A stretch of 64,000 bases of DNA from JANMZO01 sp963763135 (lineage in GTDB: Bacteria > Actinomycetota > Acidimicrobiia > Acidimicrobiales > JANYDT01): contig CAVXNJ010000012.1 of NCBI GenBank assembly GCA_963763135.1, positions 744,001-808,000 of the forward strand, given 5' to 3'. The notes beneath the pieces were generated by a model. It was not told the origin of the DNA, searched no databases, and saw only the letters and a program-made list of their open reading frames with translations. Of the stretch, positions 8,815-16,846 are shown in pieces. A program made the translations under genes and the position numbers. The first letter of the stretch is position 1. Each line of letters begins with the position of its first letter.

Positions 8815-10973
8815 GGGTTGTCGGCTGATGGTTCGTCGGCACCCGGGGCTCCAGCAGGTTCGCCTGGTGTTCCGAGGATCTGGTTGTCGGATGCCGCGAC
8901 GCGCCCGGGATCGGTGACGCGTCGGGCTAGCTGATCCGCGGACCTCGCAGAATCCGAGGAGCCTGCTCCGCCTTCTGCGGCGGTGTACATCGAAAGGCGA
9001 CCTCGCCCATCGCGCTTCGACTGGTACATGGCCTGATCAGCTCGCTGGAGAAGATCATCGACCGAGGTGAAACCACCGTCGTTTACTGCGACACCCATAC
9101 TCACCGAGATATTGATGTCGGCCCCGTTGATCCATACGGGTCCGGTGACACTCGCGAACACCCGCTCGGCGAGGGCAAGCGCGTGCTCTTCGTCGTCGAC
9201 GTTCGGCACCACGACCACGAACTCGTCGCCACCGAAGCGGCCGACAAAGTCACTGGAACGAAGCGCCGATCGAAGGCGAGATGCCACTTCGGTGAGGACG
9301 AGGTCACCGATGTGGTGGCCCGACCGGTCGTTGATATGTTTGAAGTTGTCGATGTCGCAAAAGACCAGCGCAGTGAGATGACCGAACAGTTCGGCTTCGA
9401 CGAGCACCGATTCGAGTCGGGCCCGCAAGCCGCCGCGATCGGGCAGGGTCGTCAACACGTCGTGCGTCGCCAGGAAATGGAGTTCACGTTCAGCCAGGTA
9501 GCGCTCGTGAACATCGCGAAGGGTAAGCACGAGCCCCTGAACATCGGCGTCATCGAGCAGGTTGGTCATCGTCGCATGGTGCCAACGACCAACCGGGTCG
9601 TCGGTCTCCACCCGAAAGTCGACCGCGCCCGACGATGACGGTTCTGATCGCACCCGTCGCTCCAGGTCAATCACGACTGCCTGATCGGCGGGATACACGT
9701 AGTCGATGAAGTCGTCGGAGTCTTCCAGAATGGCGTCGTCGCCAAGAACCCGCTGGACCGACGAACTCGTGTAGCGAACGCGCCCGGCGGCATCGAACAC
9801 CACGACGAGTTCCTGGCTGTGCGAATCGAGTGCTTCTAGCAGCCGGTTCGATGCCCGCAGGGCTCGTTCCGCCTCAGCCAGCTCCGTCATGTCTTCGATC
9901 GTCATGACCACGGTTGAGGCGGCAGCCGGCGACACCGACACCCGCAACCAACGCGTCGCGTCGAAGGGCGACGGAATGGTGCAGTGGCCCGCCTGCCCCA
10001 CGGGGAGACCGGCCGCGGTGAACACGGCGTGAAAGCGTTGGGCGTCTTCCAGGGACAACTTCGCAAGCATGCGCGAACTGTCGCCGACGGAATCCCCCGG
10101 GAACACCGTCTGTCCGGCAAACGCACCGACCAACTCGGCTGCGACCGCGTTGCGGTGCAATACCTTGCCCGACGTGCTCGCCACAACGACACCGATCGGC
10201 ATGTGGTCCGACACGGTGATCCCGGCATAGGGAGCGGCACCGATGACCTCACCGTTGTTCGCGTCCTGCAGGCGGCTTCGGACGAGCACGGCCCGAAGAT
10301 CGGGGTCGTGCATCGCGGACTCTACGGTGTCGATGATCGTGTACGTCCGGTCGGCCTTCAACCGGTGCGGAACCACGCGCTGCAGGTTCGGATCCCGTCC
10401 CACCTTGTAGATAGCTTTGCCGAGCGTCTGCATATCGTCGGGGTCCATCAGCTCGATCCAGTTGAGCGGATCATCGCCGGGGAACACATCGTTCAGGCCC
10501 GTGGCCGACATCGACCACAGCAATTCAATATCGGGGCTGATGAGCATGTGCCCGACCCCGCTTCGACGCAGAAGCGATTCCATCCGGAACTCATTGGCCA
10601 ACGAACGGACTTCGATCCAGATCCGTTCACCCACGCTTCCCAGCCGCCGGAGTCGCACGGGCCGATCGAGCAGGTCGGCACCCAGACGGACCCGCAGGAC
10701 TGCGTCGCCCCGGCAGAGTTCATCGAAGGTCGCGTTGTCGAGTCGGGTACCGATGGCTTCAAGGGGACCGCGAAGACCCTGCGGATCGCAGCCGAGTTCG
10801 TTCGCGACCTCCGATGACACGTAGGTGATCGCACCGTTGCCGACGACTACGTGGGGAACGGCCTCAAACAACGCAGCGAGTGAATCATCCAGGAAGACAT
10901 CCGAGAAAGGGGTTTGAGCATGGGATCTGTTCGTTGAGGCTGGGCCGCCCGTCGACCCGTCGTCCTGCGACAT
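8811..10973 (-). CDS. PAS-PAS-PAS-GGDEF diguanylate cyclase
   Basis: 720 aa, apparently cytosolic (no transmembrane segment). PAS-like units can be traced at ~30-140, ~255-375 and ~390-500, the last beginning SQELVVVFDAAGRVRYTSSSVQ. The C-terminal GGDEF domain has HDVLTTLPDRGGL, FCDIDNFKHINDRSGHHIGD and FGGDEF. The inhibitory RxxD site (RSSD) lies exactly five residues before GGDEF, so c-di-GMP feedback is expected, unlike the first diguanylate cyclase of the window. I start at the ATG at 10973, which has GGAGGA seven bases upstream; a TTG 15 bp earlier sits inside that ribosome-binding site. The gene begins 15 bp after the unknown protein and overlaps the DUF2236 gene. Confidence 0.88.
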   Translation of the reverse strand: MSQDDGSTGGPASTNRSHAQTPFSDVFLDDSLAALFEAVPHVVVGNGAITYVSSEVANELGCDPQGLRGPLEAIGTRLDNATFDELCRGDAVLRVRLGADLLDRPVRLRRLGSVGERIWIEVRSLANEFRMESLLRRSGVGHMLISPDIELLWSMSATGLNDVFPGDDPLNWIELMDPDDMQTLGKAIYKVGRDPNLQRVVPHRLKADRTYTIIDTVESAMHDPDLRAVLVRSRLQDANNGEVIGAAPYAGITVSDHMPIGVVVASTSGKVLHRNAVAAELVGAFAGQTVFPGDSVGDSSRMLAKLSLEDAQRFHAVFTAAGLPVGQAGHCTIPSPFDATRWLRVSVSPAAASTVVMTIEDMTELAEAERALRASNRLLEALDSHSQELVVVFDAAGRVRYTSSSVQRVLGDDAILEDSDDFIDYVYPADQAVVIDLERRVRSEPSSSGAVDFRVETDDPVGRWHHATMTNLLDDADVQGLVLTLRDVHERYLAERELHFLATHDVLTTLPDRGGLRARLESVLVEAELFGHLTALVFCDIDNFKHINDRSGHHIGDLVLTEVASRLRSALRSSDFVGRFGGDEFVVVVPNVDDEEHALALAERVFASVTGPVWINGADINISVSMGVAVNDGGFTSVDDLLQRADQAMYQSKRDGRGRLSMYTAAEGGAGSSDSARSADQLARRVTDPGRVAASDNQILGTPGEPAGAPGADEPSADNP

Positions 10974-10988
10974 CCGTGCTTCCTCCAA

Positions 10989-12146
10989 TTACGACGATCG
11001 ATCCTCGGACAGCGAGGGTGGCAGCACGTCGTCGGCCATCCAAGCCAACTGTTCCGCCGTGAACGGCGGAACAGTGAGCACAAGATAGTGCTGTCGGCTT
11101 CGAAAGAGGTTGACGATGTAGCCCATTCGCTGATGGAGATCGGCCCAATCGCGCGCAGCGCTCCCATGACCTGTGCCGTGCGTCGGGTCCCATTCGTTCA
11201 TCAACGCCACAAGCGGGGGCAGGCCGAGATGCTCCAGCGTTGCCGGGAAGAGTTCGGTATGACCCGGGATCTGCGGGACATCTCGATCGAGATGAAGCGT
11301 TTCGCCCGGCATCGACATCGTCATCAAAAGGCGGGTTGCGACGTGTTGCCAGAGGTCCTCGAGGTGCGCTGTCACGTGCGCCCGCACCTCGTGGACGATG
11401 GGATGGATCAGTTCTTTGGCCAGTTTGCCGTGAGCGATTCCGCACAGATCATCGCCTACGTCGAGCAGGCCGGCATCGAGAGCCGAAGCGATGTCGCCTT
11501 GAAGGCGCTGTTGCTCATGGAGAACCGCGGCGATGTTGGCGGTCAGTACATGCTCGGCTCGGGCGTGCGGATCGGCCGATGCCGCGGCAAGCGCGTAGTG
11601 CTGAAACGCTTGGCGGACCAACGGGGCCCGCTCACTCGACGGAATACCGAGACGGTTTAACGTTGCGTCAACGTCGTATTCCGTTCCGAGCGTTTGGGTG
11701 CCGTACCGTTCGAGGAACTCGACGAAGCGCACGAACATCGGGGCCAGCTCGCTGTACACCAAGGTGTTGCCGTTGGCGATGAACGTCGAGACCTGCGCAA
11801 CGGCCTCCGCCACGAGGTGCTCCAGGTGCGATCGTTGCAACTCGCCCAGCACACCGGTCCTGCGGAGCATGGCCGTGCACGCGTTCGTCTTCGCCACGAT
11901 GGCATTGATGTGTGGATCCGCCCCGAGCAGCAGGGTGGTCACGAACCGGGGAAGCTCATCGCCGCGAATCGATACGCCTGCAGTGTTCGACGCCCAGACC
12001 GCGAAGGTGCACCACGTCTGATCCGTTTCCAGCACGTCGAGCAGCCGCTGGGCCAGGTCAGCGTACGACTGCGTGATCCAGAGATTACGAACCGCACCAT
12101 CGGGAATCGCAATGATCGACTGGATCGCCTCCTCCGTCAGCGGCAT
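10989..12146 (-). CDS. Conserved-looking protein of unknown function, first gene of the PAS-GGDEF operon
   Basis: About 385 aa from the ATG at 12146 (MPLTEEAIQ). Upstream GTG codons at 12233 or 12329 would add a Pro/Ser-rich extension with no clear structure and no ribosome-binding site. The protein is mostly helical, with LWITQSYADLAQRLLDVL, WCTFAVWASNTAGVSIRGDELPRF and a C-terminal NLFRSRQHYLVLTVPPFTAEQLAWMADDVLPPSL. It has no transmembrane segment and no catalytic motif I recognise. It is followed after 15 bp by the diguanylate cyclase, so it may be part of the same signalling unit. Function unknown. Confidence 0.65.
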   Translation of the reverse strand: MPLTEEAIQSIIAIPDGAVRNLWITQSYADLAQRLLDVLETDQTWCTFAVWASNTAGVSIRGDELPRFVTTLLLGADPHINAIVAKTNACTAMLRRTGVLGELQRSHLEHLVAEAVAQVSTFIANGNTLVYSELAPMFVRFVEFLERYGTQTLGTEYDVDATLNRLGIPSSERAPLVRQAFQHYALAAASADPHARAEHVLTANIAAVLHEQQRLQGDIASALDAGLLDVGDDLCGIAHGKLAKELIHPIVHEVRAHVTAHLEDLWQHVATRLLMTMSMPGETLHLDRDVPQIPGHTELFPATLEHLGLPPLVALMNEWDPTHGTGHGSAARDWADLHQRMGYIVNLFRSRQHYLVLTVPPFTAEQLAWMADDVLPPSLSEDRSS

Positions 12147-12399
12147 CCGCTGAACCGGTGATGGTGGTGCTGGCGGAGACGGGTGCGGTGAGTTGGTGAA
12201 CCGGGCCTCAGAAGCGAACGTGGCGTTATTCACCGAGTTTGTATCGGCACCTCGTCGCGATTTCCTGAACGGATCCGGATGAACATGTGCGGATCCCCGT
12301 GCGATGTGCCGATGTCGGTAGGGTGGCACCAGCCGGGCGCCGTCGCCGACAACGCAATGAAGCCAGGCGCTCTAACGCAAGTTCACGGCTCCTGATTGC

Positions 12400-12735
12400 T
12401 CAGGCCTTCTTCACGAACTCCGACTTGAGGAAGATGCCGACGCCGTTGAACTTGCAGTCGATGTCGTGGTCGCCGTCGACGAGGCGAATGCCTTTGACCT
12501 TGGTGCCGACCTTGACCGTCATGCCCGAACCTTTGACCTTGAGGTCCTTGATCACCGTGACCGAGTCGCCATCCTGCAGAACGGTGCCGTACGCGTCGCG
12601 AAACACCTTTTCACCGTCGTCGGCAGTTGCTCCTTCGGTCTTCGACCATTCGTGCGAACACTCCGGGCAGACGAACTGCTGGCCGTCGTCGTAGGTGAAC
12701 TCGGAACTGCACTTCGGGCACTTGGGATAGTCCAT
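12400..12735 (-). CDS. yjdM: PhnA/YjdM family zinc-ribbon protein
   Basis: 111 aa starting MDYPKCPKCSSEF. The N-terminal zinc ribbon has two CxxC pairs (CPKC and CPEC). The C-terminal SH3-like barrel contains the family signatures VFRDAYGTVLQDGDSVTVIKDLKVKGSG and VKGIRLVDGDHDIDCK. It was named for a link to alkylphosphonate operons, but this protein has no proven role in phosphonate breakdown and no phn genes are nearby. Length is typical for the family. The upstream ATG at 12777 would add 14 unconserved residues. Confidence 0.9.
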   Translation of the reverse strand: MDYPKCPKCSSEFTYDDGQQFVCPECSHEWSKTEGATADDGEKVFRDAYGTVLQDGDSVTVIKDLKVKGSGMTVKVGTKVKGIRLVDGDHDIDCKFNGVGIFLKSEFVKKA

Positions 12736-12885
12736 GGACTCACGCTGCGATCTGGGTCGAAGAATATTCTCCCCCACGCGAACGGCATGATCTTCGCGAA
12801 CGGGGGGCGGTGCACCTTAGCCGGAGGCGTTGCCACCACCGGCGTCGCCGGCGGTGTGACAAATGTCGAATCCTGACCTTTCGAC

Positions 12886-12921
12886 TTGCATTGAGGATTC
12901 CTCTAGAGAATTATTCAATAA
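12886..12921 (+). promoter_or_regulatory. Promoter with embedded palindromic operator for the ABC importer
   Basis: TTGCAT (12886-12891) can serve as the -35 box; 17 bp later AATTAT (12909-12914) is a -10 candidate. The spacer holds a near-perfect copy of the palindrome TAGAGGATTCCTCTA (here TTGAGGATTCCTCTA, 12891-12905). The GTG start follows 8 bp after the -10, so the transcript is probably leaderless. The same arrangement stands before the TetR gene at 14601. Confidence 0.65.
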
Positions 12922-13725
12922 GTGATCGAGATCCGAAGCGTGTCGAAAACCTTTAGCGGGCGAGCCGGGTCGGTGGCGGCATTGACCGACGTCGATCTTC
13001 ACGTTGCCGAAGGCGAGTTCGTCGCCATCGTCGGACCGAGCGGTTGCGGGAAATCGACGCTGCTCAAGTTGGTCGCCGGGCTACTCGAAGCCGACGGCGG
13101 CTCGATCGAAATCGCCGGACGCAGCCCGGCGTCGGCCCGCGACAACAAGCAGTTGGCGTTTGCCCCGCAGAGTCCGGCACTCCTTCCTTGGGCGACCGTG
13201 CGGGCCAACGCCCAGCTACTTACCAAGGTGAACCGAAAGGCCGCTTCGGGTCGGATCGCAACCGCCGAGGAAATCGACGAACTCCTTCTACGCGTCGGAC
13301 TCGCCGATTTTGCCGACGCTCTCCCGCATGAACTGTCGGGAGGAATGCAGCAGCGTGTCGGACTCGTGCGGGCGTTTGCCCTGCATGCCCCGGTTTTATT
13401 GATGGATGAGCCGTTCGCGGCACTCGATGAATTCGTCCGCACCGAGATGCGGTACCTGTTGCTCGACCTCTGGGAACGCAACAAGGCAAGCGTGCTGTTC
13501 GTAACCCATTCGCTCAGCGAAGCCGTGTCGCTGGCCGACCGGATCGTTGTCATGGCGGCGCAACCAGGTCGCATCGAACACATCCACACCGTTTCGCTCC
13601 AACGCCCCCGGCGCCCGGAGCAGGAAGACGAGGTCGCGTTCCTCGCCGAAACGTGGGCCGTACGTCATCTCCTGTCGAGCAAGGCAAACCGCTCCTTCGA
13701 AGCGGCCGGAGCGTCGGCGTCATGA
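12922..13725 (+). CDS. ABC importer ATP-binding protein (nitrate/sulfonate/pyrimidine-precursor type)
   Basis: 267 aa from GTG. Walker A GPSGCGKST (~38-46), Q-loop FAPQSPALLPW, signature LSGGMQQR (~138-145), Walker B VLLMDEPFAALDEF and H-loop FVTHSLSEAVSLADR are all intact, so it should hydrolyse ATP to power import. The LLPWATVRAN segment after the Q-loop is typical of the NitT/TauT/ThiZ ATPase subfamily. Its stop overlaps the permease start by 4 bp. The locus continues with a TetR regulator and an NMT1-type lipoprotein, so the substrate is a small organic molecule such as a pyrimidine or sulfonate; which one is not shown. Confidence 0.9.
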   Translation: MIEIRSVSKTFSGRAGSVAALTDVDLHVAEGEFVAIVGPSGCGKSTLLKLVAGLLEADGGSIEIAGRSPASARDNKQLAFAPQSPALLPWATVRANAQLLTKVNRKAASGRIATAEEIDELLLRVGLADFADALPHELSGGMQQRVGLVRAFALHAPVLLMDEPFAALDEFVRTEMRYLLLDLWERNKASVLFVTHSLSEAVSLADRIVVMAAQPGRIEHIHTVSLQRPRRPEQEDEVAFLAETWAVRHLLSSKANRSFEAAGASAS

Positions 13726-14513
13726 CGCTGACGCTCGCGCGAGTCCGTCCGCGGATGCGACGCCGTCCGAAGTTCGGGAGTCTCGTCGCACCCCTCCTCG
13801 GGATCTGCGTCTTCGTCGGCCTGTGGGAGTCGGCGGTCCGGATCTTTGACGTCAAAGCCTTCGTTCTGCCGGGTCCGGTACGCATCTTGCGCGAGCTCAC
13901 CAACAACCGAGGATTCTTCTTTCACCAGGCCTCGGTCACATTTCGCGAAGCGTTGTTCGGCTTGAGCATCGCCTTCGCACTGGCGCTCGCCATCGCAGTA
14001 CCCATGAGCCGACGCCCGTTCGTCGAACGCGCCATTCAACCCGTCGCCACGCTGATCGTGGTGATCCCGTTGGTTTGCTACGCGCCAGCGCTGGTGATCT
14101 GGCTCGGGCCGGGGACCCGACCGATCGTCGCGGTCACCGCCATCGTGTCGTTCGTGCCGATTCTCTTCAGTGCCGTTGCCGGCCTGCGGTCCACTGATCA
14201 CGCGGCGGTCGACCTGCTGCGCTCCGTCGGAGCCCGCCATCGCGAGGTCTTTTGGCGGTTGGAGTTTCCGTCGGCCCTTCCCCACGTGCTGGCCGGCCTG
14301 CGATCGGGCGTCGGACTCGCCCTCATCGGCGCGGTGCTGGGCGAGTGGTTTGCCCTCGTCAGCGAAGGGCTCGGCGTACAGATCCAGCGGGGTGCCGCTC
14401 AGAATGCCGCCCCTCTGGTCTGGGCGTGCGCGTTCACGCTCGGGATCATCGGAGCCCTGGCCCTCGGGATCATCGGTGCTCTTGAGCGACGATTTCGGCC
14501 ATCGTCGCGGTAA
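13722..14513 (+). CDS. ABC importer permease (BPD_transp_1)
   Basis: 263 aa. The start at 13722 overlaps the ATPase stop (ATGA). About six transmembrane helices are seen, beginning FGSLVAPLLGICVFVGLWE. The EAA loop for ATPase contact reads DLLRSVGARHREVFWRLEFPSALPHVLAGLR (EAA---G equivalent near residues 165-195). Size and layout fit SsuC/TauC/ThiX permeases. It forms the membrane channel for the ATPase before it and the lipoprotein at 15332. Confidence 0.88.
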   Translation: MTLTLARVRPRMRRRPKFGSLVAPLLGICVFVGLWESAVRIFDVKAFVLPGPVRILRELTNNRGFFFHQASVTFREALFGLSIAFALALAIAVPMSRRPFVERAIQPVATLIVVIPLVCYAPALVIWLGPGTRPIVAVTAIVSFVPILFSAVAGLRSTDHAAVDLLRSVGARHREVFWRLEFPSALPHVLAGLRSGVGLALIGAVLGEWFALVSEGLGVQIQRGAAQNAAPLVWACAFTLGIIGALALGIIGALERRFRPSSR

Positions 14514-14565
14514 CTGACATGTGCACAACGAACGGACGGCAGCTAGTGACCAATCCCTCCTCGAT

Positions 14566-14600
14566 TTGCATAGAGGATTCCTCTAGAGCATTCTTTTACA
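14566..14600 (+). promoter_or_regulatory. Promoter with perfect palindromic operator before the TetR gene
   Basis: TTGCAT at 14566-14571 overlaps a perfect palindrome, TAGAGGATTCCTCTA (14571-14585). A -10 candidate CATTCT lies at 14589-14594 and the ATG at 14601, so the spacing matches the ABC promoter within 1 bp. The site is well placed for autorepression by the TetR protein and for co-control of the ABC genes. Confidence 0.65.
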
Positions 14601-15215
14601 ATGGTTAATCGTTCATCCAAGGAACGCGTAACTCCGGCCATTCGTGCCGACAAGCGGCGAGCCCTCCTCGACTCGGCCCTTGCGCTCTTCGTCGTGCACG
14701 GGGTCGTCGAGACCCGACTCGACGAACTGCTGCAGCGCAGCGGGGTCAGCGTCGGAAGTCTCTACCATCACTTCGGCGGGAAGGAAGAGCTCGCCGATGC
14801 TCTCTACCTCGAATGCCTGGGTGCGTACCACGACTCGGCCCGCCACACGCTGGCCGTTGCACCCACACCCGAAGCGGGCGTGCGAGCGCTCGTCGAGCAC
14901 CACGTGACGTGGACAGCGAGTCACCTTCTCGAAGCGAAGTACCTCATTACCTACCGTGATCACGAGGTCCGACCCGCCAGCCTTCACGTGCGCACGATGA
15001 ACCGGGCCTTCTATACCGAACTCGAACAGTGGATCGCGCTCCGCGCCGAAGTGGACCCAGCGCAGTTGGCGATGATCGTCGCTCAATGGATCGGTCCGTC
15101 GAGAAACTTCTCGCGGCACTGGTTGACGAACGACACGGCCGTCGGTCCTCGCGACGCCGCGAAGTTCTTTTCCGACGCCGCTTGGGCGTCACTTTCACCG
15201 CTGTTCTCTCGCTGA
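14601..15215 (+). CDS. TetR-family regulator of the NMT1-type importer
   Basis: 204 aa. The N-terminal helix-turn-helix shows RRALLDSALALFVVHGV, then TRLDELLQRSGVSVGSLYHHFGGKEELADALY, the standard TetR DNA-binding block (~18-65). The C-terminal ligand domain is unassigned. It lies between the permease and the lipoprotein genes of one importer, with a palindrome directly before it that recurs before the ATPase gene. I infer that it represses both promoters and is released by the imported compound or a product. No ribosome-binding site is seen, in line with a leaderless start. Its final codons form the first unit of a 12-bp tandem repeat. Confidence 0.9.
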   Translation: MVNRSSKERVTPAIRADKRRALLDSALALFVVHGVVETRLDELLQRSGVSVGSLYHHFGGKEELADALYLECLGAYHDSARHTLAVAPTPEAGVRALVEHHVTWTASHLLEAKYLITYRDHEVRPASLHVRTMNRAFYTELEQWIALRAEVDPAQLAMIVAQWIGPSRNFSRHWLTNDTAVGPRDAAKFFSDAAWASLSPLFSR

Positions 15216-15254
15216 ACCTTTCGCTGAACCTTTTCGCTGAACCCTTCGCTGAAC
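15209..15254 (+). repeat. Four tandem 12-bp units, TCGCTGAACCTT
   Basis: Units start at 15209, 15221, 15234 and 15246; the last is cut short after nine bases. The first contains the TGA stop of the TetR gene, and every unit carries a TCGCTGA. The array sits between the regulator and the lipoprotein gene, 77 bp before the latter's start. Confidence 0.75.
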
Positions 15255-15331
15255 AATTGCGGCGTCGAACCTCCCGCAGACCGCTGCGCTCCCACCTTCT
15301 CCAACAACCCCATCCCGAAAGAGCTGTCCTC

Positions 15332-16600
15332 ATGATGCATTCCGGCCGCCGCCGCCTCGCTCCCGCTGTCCTGTGCCTGTCTCTGATAGCGCTCGCCGGC
15401 TGTTCCAGCGACTCCTCCACCGACACCACCGTCGCCACCGACACGACCGTTGCGGCAAGCGAATCGACGGGTGCAGTCGAAACCACGGCGGCTCCGGCGG
15501 ATACGACCGCCGCCGCATCCACGGAGACGACCGTTGCCAGTGCCGAAACGACGGCAGCAGCGACGAGCGACAGCACCGCCGCCGGCGCCGCTCCCGTCAG
15601 TCTGGCCACGAGCGACCCCAAGCGCTGCGAGGAGAACAAGGCAGCGGGCAAGATCACCTATCTGTCGGGCTTCGATCTGGCGGCGTCGGCATCGATTGTC
15701 GAAATGGTCGTCGCCCAGAAGGCGGGCTACTACGAGGCGCTGTGCCTCGACGTCGACGTGAAGGCCAGCTTCAGCACGGCCAACTACGCACTCGTCGGAG
15801 CCAACACCGCACAATTCGCATCTGCGGGTTCGATGGCTGAACTTCTCAGCTTCCGCAAAGACGGCGCCGATCTCGTCGCCGTGGTCCAAGACGGCAAGCA
15901 GGGAATCGATGAACTTCTCGTTCGACCCGAAGCCAACATCAAGACCCCGGCCGATCTCAAAGGGAAGACCATTGGCGTAAAGGGCGCACTTCCGCCGGCG
16001 GAAGTAGCGCTTCTCGCCAAGTACGGGCTCAAGCAGGGCAAGGACTACAAGGAAGTCTCACTTCAGGGCTTCGACCCGAAACAACACTGGGCTCAGCCGA
16101 TCGACGCTCTCCCGGTCTACAAGTCAAACGAGCCCGGACAACTCGACGCTGCCGGCATCAAGTACGAGGTGCTCGACCCCGCTGCTGAGGGAATTCCCGG
16201 TTCGTTCGGCATCGTGTACTCGAACCGGGCCTTCCTCGATGCCCACCCGACGGCCGCGCAGGACTTCGTTCGTGCCTCGCTCCGCGGCCTGGAAGACGCA
16301 CTGGCCAACCCCGACGCCGCCGCCGCCACCTGTTTCGAAGCCATCACCGCCGGAGGAAACAAGAACTTCCTCAGCTCCGACGGTGAACTGTTCCGGTGGC
16401 GTCGTGAAGCCGAAATCGTCAAGACCAGCACACCCGCAGGCGAACCGGTCGGCCTGATCCATCGTGCTGACATCGACGCAATGGTGAAGACCTACACCGA
16501 CGCCGGCGTGTTCACCACCGCACCGTCAGTCGACGGCAGCTACGACGAAGAAATGGCCAAAGCCGTGTACGGCACCGACGGCAAGGTGATCTGGCCGTAA
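15332..16600 (+). CDS. NMT1/THI5-like substrate-binding lipoprotein of the ABC importer
   Basis: 422 aa. The start MMHSGRRRLAPAVLCLSLIALAGCSS has a lipobox (LAGC, Cys24), so it should be anchored outside the membrane. A ~70-residue Thr/Ala/Ser-rich linker follows. The binding domain has ITYLSGFDLAASASIVEMVVAQKAGYYEALCLDVDVK, TPADLKGKTIGVKGALPPAE and FGIVYSNRAFLDAHPTAAQDFVRAS, as in NMT1-like solute-binding proteins for pyrimidine precursors, sulfonates or nitrate. Both ATGs (15332, 15335) are possible; there is no strong ribosome-binding site. An open frame continues upstream, but it lacks any signal and overlaps the TetR gene. Confidence 0.88.
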   Translation: MMHSGRRRLAPAVLCLSLIALAGCSSDSSTDTTVATDTTVAASESTGAVETTAAPADTTAAASTETTVASAETTAAATSDSTAAGAAPVSLATSDPKRCEENKAAGKITYLSGFDLAASASIVEMVVAQKAGYYEALCLDVDVKASFSTANYALVGANTAQFASAGSMAELLSFRKDGADLVAVVQDGKQGIDELLVRPEANIKTPADLKGKTIGVKGALPPAEVALLAKYGLKQGKDYKEVSLQGFDPKQHWAQPIDALPVYKSNEPGQLDAAGIKYEVLDPAAEGIPGSFGIVYSNRAFLDAHPTAAQDFVRASLRGLEDALANPDAAAATCFEAITAGGNKNFLSSDGELFRWRREAEIVKTSTPAGEPVGLIHRADIDAMVKTYTDAGVFTTAPSVDGSYDEEMAKAVYGTDGKVIWP

Positions 16601-16629
16601 CCCACCTGGTTGCTCCGGTTTGAAGGGTA

Positions 16630-16648
16630 CCTGTGAATAGTTCACAGG
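16630..16648. promoter_or_regulatory. Perfect inverted repeat, 8-bp arms
   Basis: CCTGTGAA-TAG-TTCACAGG lies 29 bp after the lipoprotein stop and about 200 bp before the MFS gene. It is AT-richer than its surroundings and has no T-tract. It could be an operator or the stem of a terminator; position slightly favours a terminator for the importer operon. Confidence 0.4.
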
Positions 16649-16846
16649 ACTCTCAAACCAATCGGTCCTGGTCGGGAGCCGAGCCTGCTGGTAGCGTCGC
16701 GTTTTATGACCGCACGTAACTGACGCCGATGCGTCCCCTCACCTGTGAGCGAGGACGCCGATGTCCGTTGTTGTGTCGCGTCCAAGTAACGACGAGTCAC
16801 TGAACGGCAGTGCATTGTCCTGCCCCTCCAATCCGCTTGGAGACCT

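Noticed and set aside
12780..12921. Thiamine (TPP) riboswitch before the NMT1-type importer
   Set aside because: No THI-box sequence or paired arms could be found; the start is close to the promoter, leaving no room for a leader RNA.
13665..14528. Minus-strand frame covering the ABC permease
   Set aside because: Highly charged, low-complexity translation without any motif; the permease is certain.
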